The notes: generated by a model from the sequence alone, not told the origin. Counted from the stretch's first letter, positions 8,711 to 18,365 are shown. The stretch is DNA of 64,000 nt from Variovorax sp. J22G73 (GCF_030317035.1 NZ_JASZYK010000002.1:620001-684000); one strand, 5' to 3'. Program-made: numbers and translations.

Positions 8711-9481
8711 TCAGAGCCTGTAGTCGGGCTGCGTGCGCTCCAGCATGCGCAGGAACGCAGGCCACTCGCGCGTGCCGGGCGGAAGGATGTCGCCGGCGAA
8801 TTCGGTGAACTGGCGCGCTGCCAGCGCGCTCACCTCGGGCTGCGGGTACACCAGCGATTGGCCAGGCGCCACGCCGCCCTGCGCGAGCAGCTGCACCTTG
8901 GCCGCCTTCTCGAAGTAGTACATGAGGATGAAGGCCTCGGGAATGGTGCGACCCACCGTCAGGATGCCGTGGTTGCGCAGCACCAGGGTGTTGTGCGGGC
9001 CCAGGTCGCGCACCAGCCGCTCGCGCTCGCCCGTTTCCAGCGCCACGCCTTCGTAGTCGTGGAAGGCGGTGTGGCCCTGGTAGCGCATCGCGAACTGGCT
9101 CAGCGGCGAGAGGCCGTCGGGCATCGCGGCAATGGCGGTGCCCGCGTCGGAATGCGTGTGCAGCACGCACAGCGCGTCGGGCCGGCCCGCATGAATGGCG
9201 CTGTGGATCACGAAGCCGGCCTGGTTCACCTCGGCATCGGTGTCGTCGACCTTGCGGCCGTCCAGGTCGATCTTCACCAGCGAAGACGCCGTCACTTCGG
9301 AAAACAGCAGCCCGTACGGGTTGATGAGAAAGTGATGTTCCGGCCCCGGCACGCGCGCCGAGATGTGGTTGTAGATGAGGTCGTCCATGCCGAAGTGCGC
9401 CACCAGCCGGTAGCACGCGGCGAGCTGCACGCGCAGCGCGGCTTCGGTTTGCGGGTACGCCGCGGGATTGGTTTTTTCCAT
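8711..9481 (-). CDS. class II aldolase/adducin family protein
   Basis: A 256-residue class II aldolase fold. The Zn ligands His108 and His110 (VLHTHSD) and His171 (LRNHG) are present. YNHISAR near residue 37 and the NHGILTVG loop are typical. Family members are fuculose-phosphate-type aldolases, or decarboxylases such as the pyridine-dicarboxylate decarboxylase of vitamin B6 breakdown. The ATG overlaps the stop of the upstream permease by 1 bp. In context a decarboxylase or retro-aldol step is plausible. Confidence 0.82.
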   Translation of the reverse strand: MEKTNPAAYPQTEAALRVQLAACYRLVAHFGMDDLIYNHISARVPGPEHHFLINPYGLLFSEVTASSLVKIDLDGRKVDDTDAEVNQAGFVIHSAIHAGRPDALCVLHTHSDAGTAIAAMPDGLSPLSQFAMRYQGHTAFHDYEGVALETGERERLVRDLGPHNTLVLRNHGILTVGRTIPEAFILMYYFEKAAKVQLLAQGGVAPGQSLVYPQPEVSALAARQFTEFAGDILPPGTREWPAFLRMLERTQPDYRL

Positions 9482-10287
9482 CAGCGCCACCACACCAGTT
9501 TCTGATCGATCCACACCAGCAGGCCGTAGAAGACCATGCTCGCCACCGACGCGACCAGCACCGCCGACCACACACTCAGCAGGTCGACCTGCTGGGTCGA
9601 TTCATAGATCATTCGCCCGAGCCCCGCGTAGGCGCCCAGCATCTCGCCGACGATCGCGACGATCATGCTGCGCGGCACGCCGATGCGCAGGGCCGTCACC
9701 ACCGAGGGCATGGCCACCGGCAGGCGCAGGCGCCACACGATCTTCATCTGCCCCGCGCCGAAGCTGCGCATCAGGTTCACCGCGGCCTGGTCGGCCTGCT
9801 TGAGCCCGTGCAGCGCGTTCACCAGCATGGTGAAGCCCACCGCCAGCGCCACCAGCGCGATCTTCGAAGCCGCACCGAGCCCGAACCAGATGAGAAACAG
9901 CGGCGCATAGGCCACCGTGGGCACCGCGTTCACGGCCACGGCCAGCGGCATCACGATGCGCTCCAGCGGCGGCGCCAGCAGCAGCACCACGGCCAGCAGC
10001 AGCCCGAGCACGCTGCCCAGCGCATAGCCGCCGAGCGCCTCTCCCAGCGTGGCCAGCAGCGCGGCCATGAGACGGCCGGTGTCGGTGAAGGCGTGCTGCA
10101 CGATGGAGCCCAGGCTGGGCAGCACGAACGGCGGAATCTTGAACAGCCAGATCGCGCCCTGCCACACCACCAGCAGCACGGCGACGCCGAGCACCACCGG
10201 AACGACCGGCGAGGCCATCAACTTCCCCTTCGCGGAAACCATCGACTTCCCCTCTGCGGAAGGCATCAACTTTCGCTGCGCCACCAT
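9481..10287 (-). CDS. ABC transporter permease (NMT1/TauT type), second subunit
   Basis: A 268-residue inner-membrane permease of the SsuC/TauC/ThiX class, with about six membrane helices and the EAA-type loop (MRSFGAGQMKIVWRLRLP). The ATG at 10287 has an excellent AAAGGAGG ribosome-binding site and lies 22 bp inside the preceding permease gene. The N terminus before the first helix is a degenerate 24-bp repeat encoding variants of LMPSAEGK. Frame upstream of 10287 belongs to the other permease. Confidence 0.88.
   Translation of the reverse strand: MVAQRKLMPSAEGKSMVSAKGKLMASPVVPVVLGVAVLLVVWQGAIWLFKIPPFVLPSLGSIVQHAFTDTGRLMAALLATLGEALGGYALGSVLGLLLAVVLLLAPPLERIVMPLAVAVNAVPTVAYAPLFLIWFGLGAASKIALVALAVGFTMLVNALHGLKQADQAAVNLMRSFGAGQMKIVWRLRLPVAMPSVVTALRIGVPRSMIVAIVGEMLGAYAGLGRMIYESTQQVDLLSVWSAVLVASVASMVFYGLLVWIDQKLVWWR
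10217..10280 (-). repeat. 24-bp x2.6 imperfect tandem repeat at the permease N terminus
   Basis: On the plus strand, ATCAACTTCCCC... and ATCGACTTCCCC... units of 24 bp (10217-10240 and 10241-10264) are followed by a partial third. About 19 of 24 positions match. It encodes the first 20-odd residues of the permease, in frame. Confidence 0.7.
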
Positions 10288-11020
10288 ACGAGCCTCCTTT
10301 CCACGAAGGTGAGCAGCCCGTACAGCAGCGCACCCATCAGCCCGCAGGCAAACATCACCACCCACAGGCGCACCACCAGGTCGGCGTTCATCGCCTCCAT
10401 CAGCATCACGCCCAGGCCCACGGTTTCGCCGAACCACTCGCCCACCACCGAGCCGATGAGGCTCAGGCCGATGGCCACGCGCAGCCCCACCATCACCTGC
10501 GGCAGCGCCGAGGGCACGGCGAGCTTGAAGAACATCGTGAAGCGGTTGGCGCCGAAGCTCTTCATCAGCGCCATGCGCTGCGGGTCGCACGACTTCAGCC
10601 CGCGCAGCGTGTTCACCGTCACGGGAAAGAAGGTCAGGAAGAAGGCGGTCATCACCTTCGCCAGCAGCGAGTTGCCGAACCAGATGACGATGAGCGCCCC
10701 GAAGGCCACCACCGGCACCGTCTGCGACACCACGAACAGCGGGAACACCGAGCGCTCCATCCAGCGCGAATAGGTGAACACCGTGCCGCACAGGCAGCCG
10801 AACACCGCGCCCATGGCAAAGCCCAGCACCGTTTCGAGCAGCGTGCGGCCAAAGCCGCGCATCAGTTGCGGCCACACCGACCAGGCGTCCTGCGCAATGG
10901 CGCTCAGCGCCGGCAGGTAGCGCGGCGACGGCGCGAAGGCGTGCACGCACAGCTCCCACACCAGCGCCAGGCCCACGAAGGCCAATGCGGGCGAGCGCAA
11001 GGCGCGCTGCAGCTGTGCGT

Positions 11021-11024
<4 letters not shown>
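10266..11024 (-). CDS. ABC transporter permease (NMT1/TauT type), first subunit
   Basis: A 252-residue permease with about six hydrophobic segments and the coupling loop MKSFGANRFTMFFKLAVP. The likely start is a GTG at 11024 that overlaps the ATPase stop (GTGA). No ATG near this point fits the ordinary permease length, and the frame upstream is a shadow of the ATPase gene. With the second permease it forms the heterodimeric channel of the importer. Confidence 0.82.
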
Positions 11025-11872
<848 letters not shown>

Positions 11873-11907
11873 GGCGTGTGAGGTGCGGATGCTGTTGCGG
11901 ATGCGGC

Positions 11908-12915
11908 TCAGAACTTCTTGTCGGCCGCGGGCACCTGCGTCCAGAAGCTGGCGTCGTACGCCTTCGACAGGTCGGCCGGCGCCTTCAGCGCCTTGTAGCC
12001 CACGAGCTGGGTCTGCATCTTCTCGACGGTGGGCAGGTCGATGGCCAGGATGCCGTCGGTGCCGCCCTTGCCGGCCTTCACCAGCTTCTCGAACTCGTCG
12101 AGCATGGCTTCCTGGTGCGCGCGGTTCAGGCTGGGCGATGCGGCCATGACGATGTCGATGGCTTCCTTCTTGTTCTGCAGCGCGTACTTCCAGCCCTTGA
12201 TGGTGGCGTTCATGAAGGCCTGCACCTGCTGCGGCTTCTCGTTGCGGTACTTCTCCGACACCAGCACCGTGTCTTGCTGCACCACCACGCCGTAGTCGTC
12301 GGGCTTGATGAGCGTGAGCTTGTCGCCCAGGCCCTGCTCTTTCAGCGTGTTGAGCTCGTTGTAGTAGGTGGCGGCGGCCACGTCGAACTGCTTCTCCACG
12401 AACGGAGCCATGGAGCCCGACTGCGGAACGATGGTGAGGTCGCTCTGCTTCACGCCGCCGGCGGCCAGCATGGAGTACAGCGTGTACTGCGTGCCGGTGA
12501 ACCAGGTGGCGACCTTCTTGCCCGCGAAGTCCTGCACCTTGGTGATGCCCGAGTCCTTGTAGGTGACGTAGGTGAACGGTGTCTTCTGCACGGTCACGCC
12601 GATGCACACCAGCGGCAGGCCCTTCTCGCGGGCGAGCAGCACGGTTTCCGTGCCGCCGGCCAGGCCGAAGGTGTCGTTGCCCGAGGCCACCAGCGTCTCG
12701 ACGTTGAGGTTGGGGCCGCCGGGGTTGATCGTCAGGTCGAGGCCGGACTGGTCATAGAAGCCCTTGGCCTTGGCCACGTAGAAGCCGGCGAACTGCGCTT
12801 GCGCCAGCCACTTCAGGCGCAATGACACCTTCTCGGCGGCGGATGCGGGCAATGCCGACAGGAGAGCCATCGACGCGGCGACGGCAGCCAGGAGACGCAA
12901 GGACTTGAAAGACAT
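11908..12915 (-). CDS. ABC transporter substrate-binding protein, NMT1/THI5-like
   Basis: A 335-residue periplasmic binding protein. A Sec signal peptide covers residues 1-26 (cleavage after ALPASAA). The KWLAQAQFAGFYVAKAKGFYDQSGLDL stretch is the hallmark of the NMT1/THI5 domain, found in pyrimidine (ThiY), nitrate/taurine-like and aromatic sulfonate systems. It is first in the block, behind a candidate sigma-54 promoter. The ligand may be a pyrimidine-like or other small N-containing compound. Confidence 0.87.
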   Translation of the reverse strand: MSFKSLRLLAAVAASMALLSALPASAAEKVSLRLKWLAQAQFAGFYVAKAKGFYDQSGLDLTINPGGPNLNVETLVASGNDTFGLAGGTETVLLAREKGLPLVCIGVTVQKTPFTYVTYKDSGITKVQDFAGKKVATWFTGTQYTLYSMLAAGGVKQSDLTIVPQSGSMAPFVEKQFDVAAATYYNELNTLKEQGLGDKLTLIKPDDYGVVVQQDTVLVSEKYRNEKPQQVQAFMNATIKGWKYALQNKKEAIDIVMAASPSLNRAHQEAMLDEFEKLVKAGKGGTDGILAIDLPTVEKMQTQLVGYKALKAPADLSKAYDASFWTQVPAADKKF

Positions 12916-12947
12916 GTTGAAAGCCTCTTGAATACAAAAAACTCTTT

Positions 12948-12965
12948 AAGCAGTATCCATGCCAG
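12948..12965 (-). promoter_or_regulatory. candidate sigma-54 (-24/-12) promoter of the NMT1/THI5 transporter block
   Basis: Reading the minus strand, CTGGCATGGATACTGCTT has GG and GC separated by exactly ten bases, as RpoN promoters need, and matches CTGGCAC-N-TTGC at most positions. A start about 12 bases on would leave a leader of roughly 20-25 nt that includes an AGAGGC ribosome-binding site. No convincing sigma-70 hexamers overlap it. Confidence 0.4.
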
Positions 12966-13065
12966 GCAATTTCAATGTGTTTTGGGCGCTCCGGCCGGCG
13001 CAAACGCCGCTGATTGGCCCGAAACATGCACCCGAGTGCAGCTCCTGCCCCAATTTCGAACCCTC

Positions 13066-14544
13066 ATGAACCGAATCCATGCGCTGACCGATCTTTCCGC
13101 GCGCCAGGCCGCCGAGCAGATGGCCAGCGGCGAGCTGCGCGCCGTCGACTACGCCCAGGCGCTGCTGGACCGCGCCGAGGCCACCGTGTCTTTCGGTGCC
13201 CTGCTTCACGTCGAGCCCGACGCGCTGCTGGCCTCGGCCGCCGCGCTCGACGCAGCGCCGCGCCCCTTGGCAGACACGCCGCTAGGCACACCGCTCGGCA
13301 CGCCACTCGACACGCGGCCCCTGCACGGCGTGCCGCTGGCCTTCAAGGACAACATCGACGTCGCTGGCATGCCCACCACCGCCGGCAGCCCGTGGATGGC
13401 CGACCACCGCCCGCGCCTTCATGCGGGCGTGACGCAGCGCCTGCTGGACGCGGGCGCGCTCGTGCTCGGCAAGACCAACCTGCACGAATGGTCCCAGGGC
13501 GTGACCGGGCACAACCATGCCTTCGGCCCCTCGCGAAACCCTTTCGACCCGGCGCGCATCACGGGCGGCTCCAGCGGCGGCAATGCGGCGCTGCTCGGGC
13601 TGCGCGGCGTGGCGGCCGCCATCGGCACCGACACCGGCGGCTCGGTGCGCGTGCCGGCGGCGCACTGCGGGCTGGTCGGCTTTCGTCCGAGCGTGCACCG
13701 CTGGCCCGACGAAGGGCTGGTGCCCATATCGCCCACCTTCGACACCGCCGGCGTGATGGCGCGCAGCGTGGACGACTGCGTGCTCGTCGACCACGCGGTG
13801 GCCGGCGGACCGCTGCGCATCGCGCCCTTGTCTTTGGCTGGCGTGCGGCTCGGCGTGCCGGAGGCGTATTTTTGGGAAGACGTCGACCCGCCCGTGGCCG
13901 AGCTGGCGCGCGCAAGCCTGCAGCGGCTGCGCGAGGCGGGCGCGGTGCTGGCGCCTTGCGAACTGGGCGAGGTGGGTGCGTTGTTCCAGCAGGGCGCCAT
14001 GTCGATCTCGCTGTTCGAGATACTCCCGGCGCTGGCCGCTTACTTCGCGCGCCACGGCCGGCCATTCGACGCGCGCGCGCTCACCGACGCGGTGGCGAGC
14101 CCCGACGTGCGCCCGCTCTTCGAGCGCCTGTTCGGCGCCACCGCCATCACGCCCGAGGCCTACGACCACGCGCTGCACACGCTGCGCCCGCGCATGCAGG
14201 CGCTCTACCGCGACTGCTTCGCCCGGCACGACCTGGCCGCGCTGGTGTTCCCGACCAGCCCGCTGACCGCCGCGCGCCTCGGCGAAGACGTGGAAGTGAC
14301 GCTGTGCGGGCGCGCGGTGCCGGCCTTTTCGACCTACATCCGCAACACCGGCCCGGCCGGCATGGCGGGCCTGCCGGCACTGAGCCTGCCGATGGGCCTG
14401 GCGTCGAACGGCCTGCCCGCCGGGCTCGAACTGACCGGCGCGCCGGGCACCGACACGGCGCTGCTGGCGCTGGCGCTCGGGGTCGAACGCGCCCTGCCGC
14501 CAGCACCTGTTTCACATACCGTGCAGAAGTTGGCAAACGGCTGA
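13066..14544 (+). CDS. amidase (amidase signature family)
   Basis: A 492-residue amidase signature enzyme that hydrolyses amides to acid and ammonia. The triad is Lys94 (LAFKDNID), cis-Ser169 (GGSSGG) and nucleophile Ser193 (TDTGGSVRVPA). It is transcribed away from the NMT1/THI5 importer and shares the 150-bp intergenic region, so it is probably co-regulated with the block. Residues 70-82 hold three 12-bp repeats (TPLG). ATG 13066 gives a normal-length N terminus. The frame upstream to 12928 looks non-coding. Confidence 0.87.
   Translation: MNRIHALTDLSARQAAEQMASGELRAVDYAQALLDRAEATVSFGALLHVEPDALLASAAALDAAPRPLADTPLGTPLGTPLDTRPLHGVPLAFKDNIDVAGMPTTAGSPWMADHRPRLHAGVTQRLLDAGALVLGKTNLHEWSQGVTGHNHAFGPSRNPFDPARITGGSSGGNAALLGLRGVAAAIGTDTGGSVRVPAAHCGLVGFRPSVHRWPDEGLVPISPTFDTAGVMARSVDDCVLVDHAVAGGPLRIAPLSLAGVRLGVPEAYFWEDVDPPVAELARASLQRLREAGAVLAPCELGEVGALFQQGAMSISLFEILPALAAYFARHGRPFDARALTDAVASPDVRPLFERLFGATAITPEAYDHALHTLRPRMQALYRDCFARHDLAALVFPTSPLTAARLGEDVEVTLCGRAVPAFSTYIRNTGPAGMAGLPALSLPMGLASNGLPAGLELTGAPGTDTALLALALGVERALPPAPVSHTVQKLANG
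13273..13308 (+). repeat. 12-bp x3 tandem repeat inside the amidase gene
   Basis: Three 12-bp units (GACACGCCGCTA, GGCACACCGCTC, GGCACGCCACTC) encode DTPL-GTPL-GTPL in the loop before the catalytic lysine region. Confidence 0.8.
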
Positions 14545-14564
14545 GCCTGGCGTCGCCAAAACAC

Positions 14565-14605
14565 TACGCATCTTCGCGTAACAAGCCTTCACGGCGGCAT
14601 GCGTA
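14565..14605. promoter_or_regulatory. TACGCAT inverted repeat with a middle half-site
   Basis: TACGCAT (14565-14571) and ATGCGTA (14599-14605) are exact inverted copies 27 bp apart, and a third half-site, GCGTA (14576-14580), can pair with the first in a short hairpin. They fill the gap between the amidase stop and the small membrane-protein gene. This could be an operator or a leader hairpin. Confidence 0.3.
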
Positions 14606-14623
14606 ATAGGCGATGCTCATGCC

Positions 14624-14938
14624 ATGCCCACCGCCAATTCGCAGCCCAGCCCACGCAACGGATGGCGCACCGTCGCCCTGGCCTATACGGTCGCGGGCGT
14701 GGTGTGCATCTTGGCGATGGCGGTCGTGCCCGACAGCGACGTGGGCATGCTGGTGGCCATCGCGGGCGGGCTGCCCTGGTCGCTGAGCCTGCTCACACTG
14801 GGCCTGTCGCCGGGGGTGGCCAGCACCGCGCTGCTGATGCTGGCCGTGAGCTGGGCGGTCAATGCCGCGCTGCTGTGGTGGCTGGCGCTGCGCCGCCCGC
14901 GCCGGCCAGGGCACCCGGCGCCATCGCACCTGACTTAG
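14624..14938 (+). CDS. small membrane protein (SCO4225-like)
   Basis: A 104-residue protein with three hydrophobic segments: residues about 17-35, 41-60 and 66-88. A Ser/Pro-rich cytoplasmic start precedes them and a basic Pro/Arg tail follows. Its pattern resembles the SCO4225 family of small membrane proteins, whose function is unknown. Its 3' end overlaps the 3' end of livF on the other strand by 80 bp, inside a 12-bp repeat region. Confidence 0.6.
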   Translation: MPTANSQPSPRNGWRTVALAYTVAGVVCILAMAVVPDSDVGMLVAIAGGLPWSLSLLTLGLSPGVASTALLMLAVSWAVNAALLWWLALRRPRRPGHPAPSHLT

Positions 14939-15701
14939 CACCTGACGTAGCGCCTGGCGCAGCACCCGCGCCTTCAAGCAAGACGTCTTCAGCGTCATCT
15001 ATCCCCAGGTAAGCACGCCGCAGCTCCGGCCGCGCCATCAGCTCCTCGGGCCGGCCCAGCGCCACGATGCGCCCTTCTTCCAGCACCGCCGCGCGTTCGG
15101 CAACGTCCAGCGCCATGCCCACGTTCTGCTCCACCAGCAGCACCGCGATGCCTTCGGCATGGATGCGGCGGATGGCGGTGAACATGTCCAGCACGATGCT
15201 CGGCGCCAACCCCAGCGAGGGCTCGTCGAGCAGCAGCAGCTTGGGCCGCGCCATGAGCGCGCGGCCGATGGCCACCATCTGCTGCTGGCCGCCAGAGAGC
15301 GAGCCGGCCGGCTGCGCCAGCTTTTCTTCCAGCGCGGGGAACAGCGCGCACACGTGTTCCAGCGAACGCGCCCGCTCGCGCCGCGCCGCGCGCAGGTAGC
15401 TGCCCAGCTCCAGGTTTTCGCGCACCGTCATCTCGGTGAACAGCCGCCGCCCCTCGGGCACCAGCGCGATGCCCTGGGCGCAGAAGCGGTGCGGCGCCAG
15501 GCGCGAAATGTCCTGGCCCTCGAAGCGCATGCGCCCGGCGCTGATGCGGTGCAGCCCCGCCACCGCGTTGATGAGCGTGCTCTTGCCCGCGCTGTTAGGG
15601 CCGACGATGCACAGCAGCTCGCCCTTGCCGATGGACAGCGACACGTCCCACAGCGCGGTGGCCTGCCCGTAGGCGACACGGATGGTTTCGAGTTCAAGCA
15701 T
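14859..15701 (-). CDS. livF: branched-chain-type ABC transporter ATP-binding protein (LivF)
   Basis: A 280-residue ATPase. It has Walker A GPNSAGKST, signature LSGGQQQM, Walker B LLLDEPSLGL and the LivF-type QNVGMALDVAERAAVLEEGRI ending. ATG 15701 overlaps the livMG stop by 8 bp. The normal LivF end (RRAYLG) is followed by an extra tail of about 45 Gly/Ala/Pro/Ser residues encoded partly by 12-bp repeats, which is not typical for the family. It probably serves the importer for the aromatic or amino-acid-like substrate of this operon. Confidence 0.87.
   Translation of the reverse strand: MLELETIRVAYGQATALWDVSLSIGKGELLCIVGPNSAGKSTLINAVAGLHRISAGRMRFEGQDISRLAPHRFCAQGIALVPEGRRLFTEMTVRENLELGSYLRAARRERARSLEHVCALFPALEEKLAQPAGSLSGGQQQMVAIGRALMARPKLLLLDEPSLGLAPSIVLDMFTAIRRIHAEGIAVLLVEQNVGMALDVAERAAVLEEGRIVALGRPEELMARPELRRAYLGIDDAEDVLLEGAGAAPGATSGAKSGAMAPGALAGAGGAAPATTAARH
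14926..14973 (-). repeat. 12-bp x4 tandem repeat in the livF tail and convergent gene end
   Basis: Plus-strand units GCACCTGACTTA, GCACCTGACGTA, GCGCCTGGCGCA and GCACCCGCGCCT. They encode part of the Gly/Ala-rich LivF tail and also contain the TAG stop of the convergent small membrane-protein gene. Confidence 0.75.
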
Positions 15702-17508
15702 GGGCCAGCTCCCTTTCGACGCCGGCCGCCGGCGGTGCGTGCTGCGGCGGCGCTTCGTGCGCCATCGCCTGCCCCAGGTAGGCCGAGACCACCTCGGGGC
15801 GCTGCATGACGTCGTGCGGCGCGCCTTCGGCCAGCACCTCGCCACGGTTGAACACCACGATGCGGTCGCACAGCGCCATCACCGCGCGCATCACGTGCTC
15901 GACGAAGACGATGGTCGCGCCCTGGTCGCGGATGCGGCGAATGAGCGCCACCGCCTCGTCGATTTCCGACGGCGTGAGGCCCGAGAGCACCTCGTCGAGC
16001 ATCAGCACCTGCGGGCGCGACGCCAGCGCCCGCGCGAACTCCAGGAACTTGCGCTGGTGCAGGTTCAGCTCGGCCGGCAAGGCGTGCGCGCGCTCGGTCA
16101 GCCCGGTAAAGGCCAGCCACTGCCAGGCCTCCGCCTCGGCGGTCTGCCGGTCGAGCGCGGCGGCGCCGAACATGGCGGGCAGCGCCACGTTCTGCAGCAC
16201 CGTCAGGTGCGCGAAGGGCCGAGGGATCTGGTACGTGCGCGCGATGCCGCCCTGCGCGATGCGGTGCGCCGGCACGCCCGAGATGCGCTGCCCGGCGAAC
16301 TCGATGCGCCCCGCCGTCACCGCGTAGTGCCCGCTTGCGACGTTGATGAAGGTCGACTTGCCCGAGCCGTTGGGCCCGAGCAGCCCGAGGATCTCGCCGC
16401 GCCGCACCTCCAGGCTCACGCCGCGCAGCGCATGCACGCCCTTGAAGGACTTGCGCACGCCTTCGGCACGCAGCAGCACCTCGCCGGTGATCGGGGCGGC
16501 CTTCGCGCTCGCAGCGGTTTCTGCAGCCACGGCCACGGCGGCAGGAGCCGACGACGCCGCGGGCGCACCCCGCCGCGCCTTCCACCACTTCAGCGCCTGC
16601 CCCAGCACGCCCTCGGGCATGAACAGGATCACCACGATCAGCACCACGCCCGTCAGCCCCTTGCCGACGATGGCGCTGTCGCCGCCCGTGAAGGCGTACA
16701 GCAGCAGCGTGATCGCCGTCGCGCCCACGATGGGCCCGGCCCAGTGCCGCGTGCCGCCGAGCACCGCCATCAGCACCACGGTGAGCGGCATCGCGATGGT
16801 GAAGGTGTCGCCCGTGGTCACGTACGAGATGAACAACGCATGCACCCCGCCCACCACGCCCGCCAGCCCGCACGAGAGCGCGAAGGCGCCGAGCTTGTAG
16901 CGGTAGGTGGGCACGCCCATGACCTCGGCCACGTCCTCGTCGTCATGGATGGCGAACAGCCCCGTGCCGAAGCGCGAGTGGTACACCGCCAGCGAGGCCA
17001 GCACCGTGAGCACCGCCACGCCCAGCGCCAGCAGGTAGAAGGTGCCCGAGGCGCTCGGGCCGATCTGCGGCACCGCCACCGCGCTCATGTACACGCCTGG
17101 CCCGCCGTCGATGGGCGTGTTCAGGATGATGGTCGCCACCACGAAGGTGGCCGCCAGCGTGAGCAGCGAGAACAGCTCGGCGCGCACCGCCTGCACGCGG
17201 AACGCCACCGCGCCCAGCAGCGTGCCGACCGCCGCGGCCACCACGGCGGCGGCCGGCAGCGTCCACAGGAACGGAATGTCGAAGCGCGTCGCCAGCGTGG
17301 CCGTGGTGTACATGCCGATGCCGAAGAACGCGCCATGCCCGAACGAGAAATACCCCGAGTAGCCCGACAGCAGGTTCCACGACGTGGCCAGCGCCACCCA
17401 GTGCAGCACCAGGTAGAGAATGGATTCGTAGAACGCCGGCAGCCCGAGCCACGGCACCACGGCCAGGCCCGCGCCGGCCGCAAGAATCAGCAGGAACGAG
17501 CGCTTCAT
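15694..17508 (-). CDS. fused branched-chain-type ABC permease and ATPase (LivM-LivG)
   Basis: A 604-residue protein. Residues 1-305 are a LivM permease with about eight membrane segments and the EDVAEVMGVPTYRYKLGAFA coupling region. Residues about 306-342 are an Ala/Pro linker. The rest is a LivG ATPase with Walker A GPNGSGKST (about 378-386) and Walker B LMLDE. The signature reads LNLHQRKFLE instead of LSGGQ, as some LivG proteins also deviate here. ATG 17508 overlaps the livH stop (17505) by 4 bp. No stop or frameshift separates the halves. Confidence 0.88.
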   Translation of the reverse strand: MKRSFLLILAAGAGLAVVPWLGLPAFYESILYLVLHWVALATSWNLLSGYSGYFSFGHGAFFGIGMYTTATLATRFDIPFLWTLPAAAVVAAAVGTLLGAVAFRVQAVRAELFSLLTLAATFVVATIILNTPIDGGPGVYMSAVAVPQIGPSASGTFYLLALGVAVLTVLASLAVYHSRFGTGLFAIHDDEDVAEVMGVPTYRYKLGAFALSCGLAGVVGGVHALFISYVTTGDTFTIAMPLTVVLMAVLGGTRHWAGPIVGATAITLLLYAFTGGDSAIVGKGLTGVVLIVVILFMPEGVLGQALKWWKARRGAPAASSAPAAVAVAAETAASAKAAPITGEVLLRAEGVRKSFKGVHALRGVSLEVRRGEILGLLGPNGSGKSTFINVASGHYAVTAGRIEFAGQRISGVPAHRIAQGGIARTYQIPRPFAHLTVLQNVALPAMFGAAALDRQTAEAEAWQWLAFTGLTERAHALPAELNLHQRKFLEFARALASRPQVLMLDEVLSGLTPSEIDEAVALIRRIRDQGATIVFVEHVMRAVMALCDRIVVFNRGEVLAEGAPHDVMQRPEVVSAYLGQAMAHEAPPQHAPPAAGVERELAHA

Positions 17509-18365
17509 GCCACCCTCCCCGGGCGTACCAGCAGCACGAACATCAGCAGCGAGAAAGACACCAGCGGTGCCCACGAGGGAGCGGTCACGGTCATGGTCAC
17601 GGCCTCGGTCACGCCGATGATGCAGCCGGCAATCAGCGGCCCGAGCGGGCGCCCCAGGCCACCCAGCATCACGGCCGCGAACACCACGCCGATCCACGCG
17701 TAGATCTGCGAGGGCGACAGCGTGTACGCCAGCGCAATGCACACGCCCGCCACGCCGGCCAGCGCCGCGTTCAGGCCCGAGAGCATCAGCGCCAGCGCGT
17801 TCTGGTTCACGCCGAAGGCGGCGGCAATGGGCGCGTCTTCGGCCGCGGCGCGCATGGCCTTGCCCAGGTCGGTGCGGCGCAGCGCGAGCCACACCGCCAG
17901 CGAAATGCCCACGCCCAGCCCCAGCGTGATGAGCTCGGGCAGCGGCAGGTACAGCGTGCCGATCTGCAGCTTGTGCTCGGCGTAGCTCGACTCCAGCTTG
18001 CGGTAGTCGGCCGTCCAGGTCCACTGCAGCAGCGCCTCGATGATCACCGTGATGCCGAAGGTGACCAGCAGCGAATTGAAGGGGCTCACCCTGAAGCGCG
18101 TGAGCACCCAGTGCAGCGCCACGCCCAGCACGAAGAACAGCGGCACGATGACCACCAGCGTCAGCAGCGGGTCGGCGCCATGGTGGCTCGACAGTTCGTA
18201 CGTGAGGTAGGCGCCGAGGAAGGCGAGCGCGAAGTGCGCAAGGTTGATCTGCCGCAGCATGCCCCACGACAGGCTGAGGCCGAGCCCCAGCAAGCCGTAG
18301 AGCGCCCCGGTGAACAGGCCCGCCAGGACGGCCTGGGCCAGCAGCGTCGCACTGGGGAAGCTCAT
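17505..18365 (-). CDS. livH: branched-chain-type ABC transporter permease (LivH)
   Basis: A 286-residue permease with about eight hydrophobic segments. It has the LivH landmarks GLSLSWGMLRQINLAHFALAF near the N terminus and GKAMRAAAEDAPIAAAFGVN in the coupling loop. The ATG at 18365 overlaps the stop of the substrate-binding-protein gene (TGATG). It pairs with the LivM half of the fusion protein to form the channel. Confidence 0.9.
   Translation of the reverse strand: MSFPSATLLAQAVLAGLFTGALYGLLGLGLSLSWGMLRQINLAHFALAFLGAYLTYELSSHHGADPLLTLVVIVPLFFVLGVALHWVLTRFRVSPFNSLLVTFGITVIIEALLQWTWTADYRKLESSYAEHKLQIGTLYLPLPELITLGLGVGISLAVWLALRRTDLGKAMRAAAEDAPIAAAFGVNQNALALMLSGLNAALAGVAGVCIALAYTLSPSQIYAWIGVVFAAVMLGGLGRPLGPLIAGCIIGVTEAVTMTVTAPSWAPLVSFSLLMFVLLVRPGRVA

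Noticed and set aside
12916..13065. TPP riboswitch before the THI5-like transporter
   Set aside because: No CUGAGA-type or other thi-box core is visible, and the predicted leader is only about 20-25 nt.
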